Shown here: in pieces, positions 16,826 through 25,752 of the stretch
How positions within the stretch are numbered: position 1 is the stretch's first letter
Layout: every line of letters starts with the position of its first letter
NCBI GenBank assembly: GCA_020683205.1
Contig: CP085689.1
Coordinates: forward strand, 248,001-312,000
Direction of reading: 5' to 3'
Length of the DNA stretch: 64,000 bases
Source: Lentisphaerae bacterium WC36
GTDB lineage: Bacteria > Verrucomicrobiota > Lentisphaeria > Victivallales > SZUA-371
The notes under the pieces: generated by a model
Seen by the model: only the letters and a program-made list of their open reading frames with translations
The model's database searches: none
Told to the model about the DNA's origin: nothing
Translations under genes and position numbers: made by a program

Positions 16826-19800
16826 ATGGCAGTATCAGCACAACCATTCATAAGTAGATTAATAGGCTACCTTTATAGTCATGTTTCGATATTGGTTATA
16901 ATTGGGATATTTATTTTGCTTGCGATACTTTTTTTCGTTTATAAAAAGTTCTTTGCGAAAAAGAAGAAGAAAAAGAAGAAAAAGAAGGTTTTCCGTATTA
17001 ATTTTTATCGCAAATCACTACGCGCTTTTGTCAAAAAATTACCGTGGTCTATTCGTTGTAGCCTGAATAATTGCAAATACTATATTTATCTAAATACTGC
17101 CAATGATGAGCTTGTAAATACAAGTACTAATATTAGTAGCTATACTTATGACTATTACTCTGAATATGCTAAAGAAAGTCGTGAAACAAATATTGATTAT
17201 AAATTTCATTTGAGTAGCAATATGTTCATTCATGAAATGCGTCGCGATTTAATTTTGAATAACAATTCTGAAAATAATAAGATGTTTACAAAATTTTGTA
17301 AGAAGTTTTTTAAATATCAGACTCCTACTATTATTATTAGTATTGATTATCGTTATTTAGTTGATCGAGAAGCGTTTGAGAATATTATGAAAGCTGTTAA
17401 TGTTCAACAAGCAAATAATGCGGACTTAGAAGCTACACAAATTATGAACGCTAATGATGAAACGATAGTTAGCGATGCGACAACCATTGCCGATGCTTCG
17501 AATCTTATTAATAATAGCTTTGACTCTCAAACTATGCATTCTGATGCTGAGATTTTACAATTAGCTATTCGTAAAAAATTAATTTTATTACAAAATTCAT
17601 TTAAAGACAAGTTAAAAGTATATTTCACAATTGCTAATTGTGATAAAACAAATAGTTCTTTTGAAGATTTTACTGAATATATTATTGACAATAATTATCA
17701 ATTCTATCAACTGCACGACTATAGTGAATTTGAAGAAAATCGTTATAAAGCCAATAAAAAAATGGTTAAAAAACAGCGTCATAGTGATGTTGTAGATGAT
17801 GAAAGCACTGTAGAATATAATGAAAATTTAACTGAAAATTTTGAAGAAGTTATGAATAATTTATATCAAAATATTTCAGGACTGATTAATAAACAGAATA
17901 ATCCGCATAGCATTATTAGTTCGATAAATACTGTTATTAACGTGAACACTATCAAAATGAACCTTAATAAATGGTTGAACAAAATATCATTTGACGATGG
18001 TATTTCACAACCACCGCATATTGATGGTATATTTCTATCATGCTATAGTGAAAGTTTAAGTTCATTTAATTTATTATATAACAGACCTTTTGTTACTTAT
18101 CGGACAAGAAATATTTTCTTCTTAATCTTAACTCTGGTTGCAATTGGTTATTTTGTTGATAATGGTTATTTTGCTTATAAAGAACTAGATAGTTGTTACA
18201 AAAAACTCTCAGCAATAGATTCTAGTTATGTGCCAAATGTTACGGGCGATATGATGATTTCTGAACAAGTTGCAGGTACAGCGTTACGAGAATTAGACCA
18301 CACTAAGACTGTTCTTGATTCAGTATTTATGAATCGAATTTTTTGCAATGATTTTACTTTGTTGCCATTGCGTAAAAAAGTAGCACAAATTATTTTAAAT
18401 CATATTTTATTGCCAAATTTAAAAGAAACCAATAGTGCTGAAAAAACTCTATTTTACATCTTTTTAATAGAATCTTCTAGTAGTCATGATTTACGTCATT
18501 ATATGTTAAAAAATATCACAAAAGTAAGTGCGGAATTGGGGATTAGTGAAAAAGCGTTACGTTATTTTATTAACTATAATAATAATCATTTAGTTAATTT
18601 TAAAGGTAGTACGGCATATCCAACTAGTAGCGATTCATTTTTTGGCGAACAATATCGTTATTTAATTAATATGTACAATAATTTGAGCAAAAATAATAAT
18701 GTAACTATTTATGAAGTAAATAATTTCTTAAAATATTATTTTCAATATTATAACCGTAAAGTCACTATTGATATTTTATTAAATAAACATTTTCCTAAGA
18801 TTAAACGAGATATGCCATTAGGAGCTAAAAAGTTTATAGAAGATTATCAATTCTACGTTGATACTAACACTGTTAAAAATGTTCAGCATAATAATTTGCT
18901 TGATAGTATCGATTCTTTTGAGGAAGTTAGTTATTCGATTCCAACAAATATTGGTTTTATTAAGTTAATTTCATCATTGAATGCTATCGCTAATGAAAAA
19001 TTTATTGATGTAGAAAATAAAATTTTTAGTCAGGCCCCAGAGGGAGAAGGACAACCATACATTGTTAAAAGAAATTGGGAACAGATAGTAGCCTTGGCAA
19101 AAATAAATTCATTAATTAATAGTTATTTCGCAAATAATCGCGCTACTGATAATTTATTCTCACGTCAATTTAAACAAAAATTTTTACCATTAACAATTAA
19201 TGGTCAACGAGGAGATAATAGTGGTTATAATACTGTTGTAGCAACAAATGACAATAAAACTACGACTAAAAATGCCGATGATATGCCAGTAAGAAATAGT
19301 GCTAATAACGTAACTAATATTGATAATTCAACATTTATCTATAAAGGCAGTTATGTTGTTGATGGGTTCTATACAAAATTGGCTCTTGATAGTGCAGTAA
19401 TTCCATTAGTTAACGATTATAAAAGATTGATTAATCGTTTGACTGCATTAGATGTTAACACTAGTCAATTAGAGTATGCTTTTAATTATAATTTAAATGA
19501 ATATGTTAAAAATTATACAAAAAGCTATAGTGACTTCATTAACAGTTTAGATTTTTCAATTAATAGTGAAACTCAGCTAGAACTATTTTTATATTCATAT
19601 GGGTCGGTTCAATCGCCATTAATGAATTTAGTAAGTGCGATCAAAGCGAATACAGATTTTGAAATTACTGATGAAAACAAATTTATGCAGTCGGTGGTTG
19701 ATAAATTTAAGCCAATGTCAGATTTAATTCAACCTCCAAAAAAAGGTGAAGTCATTCCTAAAGGTTTGCCGCAATATTTAGCGATTATTAATAATGCATT

Positions 19801-20752
19801 TTTTGATATTAAAAGTGCTGAAGAGAAAAATAAGCAAAAACAGCAATTTGATTCAATTACAAGAAAATTATCAAATAGTGGGCGTGCGGCTTTAGGTATA
19901 GCAGTCAATGATGATAATTCATTATTAAGCTTAACTAATAAATGGCTAGATAGTCAGAAAATCCCAAGTGATATGCGCGAACCATTTGTTAAACCAATTT
20001 TGAAAATTTATCAAATTGGATCAGATGAAATTACTGAATACTTAAATTTTATTTGGAAAAATAATTATATGTTTAATTTAGATAAAATAATGAATTATTT
20101 CCCATTTAACCAAGATAATTTAGAAAATACCATTACTGTGCCAATGCTAAATAAATATTTAATGCCGAAAGATGGTGAAATTGACAAAATTTTTGCTACA
20201 TATTTTAAACCATTGTTGCGCAAAGGAGAAGGATTAGATGCTGATAAATGGTTAAACAATAATAACAGTGAAGTGAAACCTTTGGTTACAGAAGAAATGC
20301 TAAATTCATTTAACCATCTAACAAAACTGCAAAAAATGTTTTGGGATGAAAGTGGCAAGTTGAAATCACTTGAGTTTAAAATAACCCCAATGTTAATTAA
20401 CGAGCCAACCATTGATAGCGATTCAATTGTAAAAATGACCTTCTTAAATTATAACGATCAAACTATTAGCGGTATAAATGCATTTGCTGTATGGAAAAAA
20501 ATAAATGTAAATTGGTGGGATAATAGCGTATCAAGTGCTGGAGTAGAAATGACTGATGGTAAAACTTTTACCACTCGTAAATATCTAAATGAGTTTAGTT
20601 TTTATAAATTATTAAGTGAAGCAGAATATAATTCTAAGGATGGAGCTTATTACTGGGAAGTTATTATTGATGATGACGACGAAGTTTCAATCGTTGCGGT
20701 AGGGTTTAAAATTGAACCAGAGCCATGGGAATTTTTTAAGTTAAAAAAATAA
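16826..20752 (+). CDS. tssM: T6SS membrane complex protein TssM (IcmF)
   Basis: A 1308-residue protein, the largest of the system and within the IcmF size range. It has one N-terminal membrane helix (about residues 18-41), then a run of ten lysines (45-54), a cytoplasmic region of about 370 residues, a second membrane helix (about 426-446) and a long periplasmic part. I see no Walker A motif, which many TssM proteins also lack. 'FEEVMNNLYQNISGLINKQNNPHSI' and the late periplasmic region ending 'AVGFKIEPEPWEFFKLKK' fit the IcmF/TssM plan. TssM spans the periplasm to meet TssJ. The single rather than double N-terminal helix hairpin is unusual. Confidence 0.8.
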   Translation: MAVSAQPFISRLIGYLYSHVSILVIIGIFILLAILFFVYKKFFAKKKKKKKKKKVFRINFYRKSLRAFVKKLPWSIRCSLNNCKYYIYLNTANDELVNTSTNISSYTYDYYSEYAKESRETNIDYKFHLSSNMFIHEMRRDLILNNNSENNKMFTKFCKKFFKYQTPTIIISIDYRYLVDREAFENIMKAVNVQQANNADLEATQIMNANDETIVSDATTIADASNLINNSFDSQTMHSDAEILQLAIRKKLILLQNSFKDKLKVYFTIANCDKTNSSFEDFTEYIIDNNYQFYQLHDYSEFEENRYKANKKMVKKQRHSDVVDDESTVEYNENLTENFEEVMNNLYQNISGLINKQNNPHSIISSINTVINVNTIKMNLNKWLNKISFDDGISQPPHIDGIFLSCYSESLSSFNLLYNRPFVTYRTRNIFFLILTLVAIGYFVDNGYFAYKELDSCYKKLSAIDSSYVPNVTGDMMISEQVAGTALRELDHTKTVLDSVFMNRIFCNDFTLLPLRKKVAQIILNHILLPNLKETNSAEKTLFYIFLIESSSSHDLRHYMLKNITKVSAELGISEKALRYFINYNNNHLVNFKGSTAYPTSSDSFFGEQYRYLINMYNNLSKNNNVTIYEVNNFLKYYFQYYNRKVTIDILLNKHFPKIKRDMPLGAKKFIEDYQFYVDTNTVKNVQHNNLLDSIDSFEEVSYSIPTNIGFIKLISSLNAIANEKFIDVENKIFSQAPEGEGQPYIVKRNWEQIVALAKINSLINSYFANNRATDNLFSRQFKQKFLPLTINGQRGDNSGYNTVVATNDNKTTTKNADDMPVRNSANNVTNIDNSTFIYKGSYVVDGFYTKLALDSAVIPLVNDYKRLINRLTALDVNTSQLEYAFNYNLNEYVKNYTKSYSDFINSLDFSINSETQLELFLYSYGSVQSPLMNLVSAIKANTDFEITDENKFMQSVVDKFKPMSDLIQPPKKGEVIPKGLPQYLAIINNAFFDIKSAEEKNKQKQQFDSITRKLSNSGRAALGIAVNDDNSLLSLTNKWLDSQKIPSDMREPFVKPILKIYQIGSDEITEYLNFIWKNNYMFNLDKIMNYFPFNQDNLENTITVPMLNKYLMPKDGEIDKIFATYFKPLLRKGEGLDADKWLNNNNSEVKPLVTEEMLNSFNHLTKLQKMFWDESGKLKSLEFKITPMLINEPTIDSDSIVKMTFLNYNDQTISGINAFAVWKKINVNWWDNSVSSAGVEMTDGKTFTTRKYLNEFSFYKLLSEAEYNSKDGAYYWEVIIDDDDEVSIVAVGFKIEPEPWEFFKLKK

Positions 20753-20774
20753 ATAACGATGGAAAATTATTTTT

Positions 20775-21653
20775 ATGGAAAATTCACCAACACAAATTAA
20801 CAGTCACGCATCTCAACAAAATGACAAAAATAGCGAATTAGAAAAAGCTAAAAAATATATCGAAAAAAATGCGATGAAGTTTGATTTTATTGCGTTATTC
20901 AAATTGTTAGAAAAAATTGGTTATTATATAGAAACAGATGTTGAATTTGTATTGCATCCATCATTAGAATCAGCTGAGGCATATATTCAGAAAGTGTATT
21001 TTGCTGATAATTTGCATAAAGCATTTGTTTATTTAAACGATTATCAGATGGCATTTTTTCTTGACGAAATAAAAAATGAATATGAAGAAAATTATCACAG
21101 TATTGTAAAATTTTTTATTACATTATTTAATGAAATGCTTCGCGCCAGCAATAAAGTGATGTTTCCAGATGCAATTAATGGAGAATTTAAAAACGCTTTT
21201 AAAGATGGAGATTCGCTAATTTCGCTAAATGATGGCAATTTAAAATCATTTAGTTTTATTTATAATTTTCTGAAACAATTATTCAGCGATTATTATACCG
21301 TGATTTTTGAACATAATCAACGTTTGCGTATAGAGTTAGAGGGGGTTGTTTTAGGTGACAGTTTATTAAATTATCATTGCTACTTAGGATCATCGAAACG
21401 AGTTGTGAAATTAGTTGTTTGTTTGATAATTATGACTGAAAATGCATTGACAAAAAAAGAGATTATTGAAATCAAAGAACGGTTAAATATTTTTTGTAAA
21501 TTTTTTAAAAATTGTTTAAATGAAATTAATATTATCATTAAAAATTTTGTGACTGATACAGATTTATATACCATATTTCCAGTTGAATTAAGTTATGATA
21601 AAATTTTATTACAGAAAATTTATAATGTAGCAAAAGAGGTAGCAAGTAAATAA
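20775..21653 (+). CDS. Divergent TssG-like T6SS baseplate protein
   Basis: A 292-residue protein without membrane segments. Two segments match the TssG plan. 'FDFIALFKLLEKIG' followed by 'VEFVLHPSLESAEAYIQKV' mirrors the TssG start (FdFfqalrLLer, then vRFr..psLaFpa.ei), and 'LRIELEGVVLGDSLLNYHCYLGSSKRVVKLVV' mirrors its C-terminal 'LG....G....D....f.l.lGPL'. The middle is not recognisable. TssG pairs with two TssF in each baseplate wedge, and no other TssG is present, so context supports the call. It is 23 bp after tssM and 38 bp before the PAAR-like gene. Confidence 0.55.
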   Translation: MENSPTQINSHASQQNDKNSELEKAKKYIEKNAMKFDFIALFKLLEKIGYYIETDVEFVLHPSLESAEAYIQKVYFADNLHKAFVYLNDYQMAFFLDEIKNEYEENYHSIVKFFITLFNEMLRASNKVMFPDAINGEFKNAFKDGDSLISLNDGNLKSFSFIYNFLKQLFSDYYTVIFEHNQRLRIELEGVVLGDSLLNYHCYLGSSKRVVKLVVCLIIMTENALTKKEIIEIKERLNIFCKFFKNCLNEINIIIKNFVTDTDLYTIFPVELSYDKILLQKIYNVAKEVASK

Positions 21654-21690
21654 TTGTTTAAACTTAATAAAAAATTAGGATCTGAAAAAG

Positions 21691-24600
21691 ATGGCCAATG
21701 AAACATTAACAAAAGAAATTATTCAAGCAGTAGAAAATTATATTGCAAATCACGGCGCAACAGCTAACCCGACGGCGGCGCAACAGCTTGATGATTTGAA
21801 TTTGATGAAATGGACTAACAAGGGCCATATGTTATTAGATAGTGAAACTAATAAACAATTAGCGATAAAAGTTAGTGATTCATTGATGGCAGAAAAAGAA
21901 GCTAATGAAGCCGCAGCTGCAACAGCTTCAGGAAATGGTACTACAAGTGGAGCAACTAATGCAACATCAACCACGGCTAATGGCACTAGTGGAGCAACTA
22001 ATGCAACATCAACCACGGCTAATAGCACAGGAGGTGCGGCTAATGCGTCTCCAACTGGTGCTGAAAATGGCGTTGGCAATAATGCATTTGCACAAAATAT
22101 TCGTCAACAATTTGCACAAAAAAATACGTCAAGTGATAATGCTGAAAGTAGCTCATCACAAGCAAGTTCTTCTGAGAAAACATTGGACGGTTCGGCACAA
22201 AATAGTAGTTCGCAAAATCAGGGACAAAATAATGCTACCGATTCAAAGGAGCAAGCTTCAGCTGATAATAAAATTGCAAGTAATAAAAATGATAGCCAAA
22301 AGCAAGAAGCGCCTCCACCTAAAATTGATCCTAAAGCAACACCATTTGAAAAATTTCAAGCGCAGGGTGATATTTTTCAAAATTCATACATTTCAGGATT
22401 TCCAGCATATCAGATCAAAAATGGAGTTGAGCCTCAAGTGCGTGAAATTATTGCTAATCCACAATTGAGTAGCGCTCAAGTAAAAGAAGAATTAAGACAA
22501 TTTTCTAAACCATTAAATGAAGCTAAAAAAATGGAAAATACCAATCCATTAGCATATAATTTTATGTTGTTAAATGCCGCATGGATTAGTTATGTCGATT
22601 CGTTGGGACATTTTGCTGGAACACCTCCTTTAGATGCTGCAGTTAATGAAACATATGCTAATTTGGATGATTTAAATAAACAGGTCAATGAGTTGCATCA
22701 ACTAAATCAGGAGAACCCAAATCTTCAACAATACCCTGCAAAATTTAATGATACATCACCACTTGATGACCCAAGTTCACCTTGGCCAGATAAAATTTAT
22801 GCAAAAGATACTACCGCAAGCGAACCTACCTATGGAGGAGGAGAAGGTTCACCATGGCCAGATAAAATTTATGCTAAGGATACTAAAGCAAGTACGCCAT
22901 TTATTGGTGGCGGCGGAGATTTTCAAGCCGATAGCATTACAGCTAAACCAACATCATCATCGCCTAGTGTAGCGAAACAACCCGTTGATCAGGCAACAGC
23001 TCAGAGTGTTCAGCAAAAAGCGGCCGTAGCCAATGATTCGATGGCAAGAATGCAAGCTTCTGCAGAAAAAGTCAATAAACTTGACGAAGAAAATGGTTAT
23101 TCTGCATCAATTGAGAAGCAGCGTATAGAGGCTGCAACGTTAGCTAATGAATATAATAGTGCAAAACGTCAAGGTTTACCAACTGATGAAGCAGAGAAAA
23201 AAATTGCGACTTTTAAAGGTAATTTAAGTGGACAAATGGATCAATCTAAAAGTGGAAGCCTCTTGAATAATATTAGTAAGAGTATCAATGATGGGTTAGT
23301 TACACCTGCTGTTTTAAGTGGAGTTGCTGCTAATTTGGCATTTAACCAAATGGTAAATAATTTGGCAGTCAGTAATAATTTTGATGCTCAACTTTTGACA
23401 GCAAATAATCCAATTTTACAGAATAGTGACTTAATAACTGATTCGCAAAATAAAGTTATCACTGATGTTAGTGCTGTGCAAACTCAAGCAAAAGGTCAAT
23501 TCGATGAAACTCAGGCTAAAGGGCAGGGGGTGATTGATGATGTTGGAAATAAAGTAAATACTGGTATTAGCGATGCGCAAACTAAAGTACAAGGTCAATT
23601 TGATGATATACAAGCTAAATCTGACGAGTTACAGGGGAAAGGACAAGAATTCGCAGATGATTTACAGAAACAGGGTCAAGAAAAAGTTGATGAGGCAAAA
23701 AGTAAACTTGAGAAATTAGACCCAAGAAAATTAGCAGAAGATAAGCTTGGTTTGCAGGGTTTAGATCCAGATTCAGTTTCAACTGCAGTTCAAAATAAAA
23801 TCCCTTATTCGCAAGATGATTTGGCCAAAATTGCTCAGCAACAAAAAGCAGCGAAATTATTTAATCAAGCATCAAATTACAGTGTAGCTAGTACGTTGTT
23901 ACCTTTGAGTGCATCTCTAAATAGTATTAATCCTCAGCAAATTCAATATCCTCCAGAGGTAATTGATTTTACTGAAAAATTAACGAAATTAAAAAATTCT
24001 GGCGATGAACTAAATAGTTTTGTGGGTGATCAATCTAATGCTGTAGGTGATAAAATTGCAAACAATGAACAACTAAATGGGCTAGTTGATGACGTTAATA
24101 ATTCTTATGCTGAAGCTGACCAATCTTTAGATGCATTAATTGCAAAACGTAATGACATGATTGCCCAGTCTCCGTTAAATAATGCGCAAAATTTAGAAAA
24201 GTTAAATTTTGCCGCATCAAATTTGGATGCACTGAAAAATAATCCAACTTTTGGGGCATTGTGTGGAGCTGCTTCATTAGGTTCTTTAGCAGCATTTGAA
24301 ATGCCACAATTAGCTTCCATGATTAATATGTCTGCTCCTGATATTCTGAATCCTTTAAGTGGAATTTCATTACCGTCGATGCCTTCTTTTTCGGGAGGCT
24401 TGCCATCAATGCCATCAATGCCATCATTCAGTAATGGTCTTAGCTTGCAGATGATGAAATTGCCAGATTTTGGCTCAATGATGCCTAGCATTAGCGGAGG
24501 TTTTCCAAATCCATTGGATGGCTTGTCAGGTTTATCAATGATGGATACAGGAGCTTTAAGCGGAGCAATGAATGGTTTATCAATGTTTTCAATGCCAACG

Positions 24601-25251
24601 CTTAGTAGCATGATGAGTGGGATATCTCTACCTGCAATGCCTCAAGTAAATGCAGATATGGGAGCTCTTAAGGATAAGTTTGCATCGTTGGGGTCTACCG
24701 ATGGATTGGTGGATACTTCTGCTTTGACTGGTCCTCTTTTTGCCATGCGTGATATGGCATTATCATGCCCATTATTATTATTGCCGATTATTGATTTTCA
24801 ATTTGCTTTAACAGAACTTTCTGTTGAAGTTGAATTAGATAATCCTGAACCAGAAACGCCAGAAGTAGGAGCTCAACAGTATGCATGCAGTGAAGCGGGT
24901 ATGCTTCAATGTATGATGGGAATTTCTCCTGCTCCATATATGATTCCACCATCAGGTGAAACTTTTACGCCAGGGTTTACAATGGGTGCAACACTAATTC
25001 CGACTCTATTTCCAACTCATGGAGGATGTAATATTCAAAGTAATCCAACTGCCGCAGCGCAGTTATTTATTCCGCCTTATCAATGTGTCGCTAATTTGCA
25101 CGCACCATTTGTCCCTGGGAATCCTCAGTGTATGGTCATGCACGGAGCGTCACCAATATTAATTATGAATGATATGTGTACCTGTTTATACTCGGCAGGT
25201 GGTCAAATTATGGTTCAGATGCCTGGACAATTTTCAGCCTCTAAAGGCTAA
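21691..25251 (+). CDS. Giant PAAR-like (DUF4280) spike-tip protein with N-terminal extension
   Basis: A 1186-residue protein. Its last about 125 residues match the PAAR-like DUF4280 pattern: 'GAQQYACSEAGMLQCMMG', an internal 'HGGCNIQSNPTAAAQ', 'PFVPGNPQC' and 'CTCLYSAGGQI', with several cysteines. Such domains cap the VgrG spike and carry effectors. Here the domain is C-terminal. In front of it come a short helical start, a Ser/Thr/Asn/Ala-rich region with a 14-residue tandem repeat, a 24-residue-period repeat containing 'SPWPDKIYAKDT', a Gln/Lys/Asp-rich helical stretch (about 590-700) and a Met/Pro/Ser/Gly-rich region (about 880-990). I recognise no toxin domain. No obvious immunity gene follows. 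Confidence 0.75.
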   Translation: MANETLTKEIIQAVENYIANHGATANPTAAQQLDDLNLMKWTNKGHMLLDSETNKQLAIKVSDSLMAEKEANEAAAATASGNGTTSGATNATSTTANGTSGATNATSTTANSTGGAANASPTGAENGVGNNAFAQNIRQQFAQKNTSSDNAESSSSQASSSEKTLDGSAQNSSSQNQGQNNATDSKEQASADNKIASNKNDSQKQEAPPPKIDPKATPFEKFQAQGDIFQNSYISGFPAYQIKNGVEPQVREIIANPQLSSAQVKEELRQFSKPLNEAKKMENTNPLAYNFMLLNAAWISYVDSLGHFAGTPPLDAAVNETYANLDDLNKQVNELHQLNQENPNLQQYPAKFNDTSPLDDPSSPWPDKIYAKDTTASEPTYGGGEGSPWPDKIYAKDTKASTPFIGGGGDFQADSITAKPTSSSPSVAKQPVDQATAQSVQQKAAVANDSMARMQASAEKVNKLDEENGYSASIEKQRIEAATLANEYNSAKRQGLPTDEAEKKIATFKGNLSGQMDQSKSGSLLNNISKSINDGLVTPAVLSGVAANLAFNQMVNNLAVSNNFDAQLLTANNPILQNSDLITDSQNKVITDVSAVQTQAKGQFDETQAKGQGVIDDVGNKVNTGISDAQTKVQGQFDDIQAKSDELQGKGQEFADDLQKQGQEKVDEAKSKLEKLDPRKLAEDKLGLQGLDPDSVSTAVQNKIPYSQDDLAKIAQQQKAAKLFNQASNYSVASTLLPLSASLNSINPQQIQYPPEVIDFTEKLTKLKNSGDELNSFVGDQSNAVGDKIANNEQLNGLVDDVNNSYAEADQSLDALIAKRNDMIAQSPLNNAQNLEKLNFAASNLDALKNNPTFGALCGAASLGSLAAFEMPQLASMINMSAPDILNPLSGISLPSMPSFSGGLPSMPSMPSFSNGLSLQMMKLPDFGSMMPSISGGFPNPLDGLSGLSMMDTGALSGAMNGLSMFSMPTLSSMMSGISLPAMPQVNADMGALKDKFASLGSTDGLVDTSALTGPLFAMRDMALSCPLLLLPIIDFQFALTELSVEVELDNPEPETPEVGAQQYACSEAGMLQCMMGISPAPYMIPPSGETFTPGFTMGATLIPTLFPTHGGCNIQSNPTAAAQLFIPPYQCVANLHAPFVPGNPQCMVMHGASPILIMNDMCTCLYSAGGQIMVQMPGQFSASKG
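21946..22029 (+). repeat. 42-bp tandem repeat, two copies
   Basis: Copies at 21946-21987 and 21988-22029 differ by one base. They encode SGATNATSTTANGT/S in the low-complexity N-terminal region of the PAAR-like protein. Confidence 0.9.
22777..22890 (+). repeat. 72-bp-period repeat encoding SPWPDKIYAKDT
   Basis: Two copies of about 42 bp start at 22777 and 22849. Both encode SPWPDKIYAKDT, and the synonymous differences show it is an old, protein-level repeat. Gly-rich spacers follow each copy. Confidence 0.8.
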
Positions 25252-25302
25252 AAAAATAAAATTAATTAAAATAACACTATTGTTATTTGAGGAGAATATA
25301 AA

Positions 25303-25737
25303 ATGGCTAATCAAACTCAAGTTGTTATGGACAAAGATTCGTTGGTTTTAAGTACTGAAGCGAGCGGAACTAAAGTAACTTCAACTCTTGACGCATCGGC
25401 TGGTGCAATTAAAGATGAAGCTAAAGATATAAAATTAACCGCTGAAAATAGCATAACACTCAAAGGTGCGTCAATTAGCTTGGAAGCCGATCAAGAAGTT
25501 AGTATTAAAGCTAATAATAGTATCAGTATGACGGTTGGACCTGCTAAAATTACTATTTCGACTTCTTCTGTAGATATCGAAGTTGGTCCAAGTAAAGTTT
25601 CGCTTTCTGCAGACGGTACCGAAATTACTGGTATGCAAGTTGCTATGAAAGGTACGGCTCAAGCTGGGATTAATGCACCAATGATGAGCATGGAAGGTAC
25701 AAGTATAAATATGTCGGCGGCTTCAATTGTTGCTTAA
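25303..25737 (+). CDS. Free-standing beta-helical spike protein (VgrG C-terminal-like)
   Basis: A 144-residue protein made almost entirely of short alternating strands: 'IKLTAENSITLKGASISLEA', 'EVSIKANNSISMTVG', 'KITISTSSVDIEVG' and 'SINMSAASIV'. This is the pattern of the trimeric beta-helix of phage gp5/gpV and of the VgrG C-terminal region (DUF2345-like). There is no OB-fold and no gp27 part, so it would be a stand-alone spike. It is followed 15 bp later by a hub-like protein and preceded by the PAAR-like tip gene, which matches the order tip-spike-hub. AGGAG precedes the ATG. Confidence 0.65.
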   Translation: MANQTQVVMDKDSLVLSTEASGTKVTSTLDASAGAIKDEAKDIKLTAENSITLKGASISLEADQEVSIKANNSISMTVGPAKITISTSSVDIEVGPSKVSLSADGTEITGMQVAMKGTAQAGINAPMMSMEGTSINMSAASIVA

Positions 25738-25752
25738 GGAGGTGTTAACGTT

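Noticed and set aside
22768-22900. CRISPR-like repeat.
   Set aside because: Only two copies with synonymous differences in one reading frame; it is a protein repeat.
24105-24611. A 168-codon - strand ORF opposite the PAAR-like gene.
   Set aside because: It arises from the Met/Pro/Ser-rich repeats of the real gene and has no independent support.
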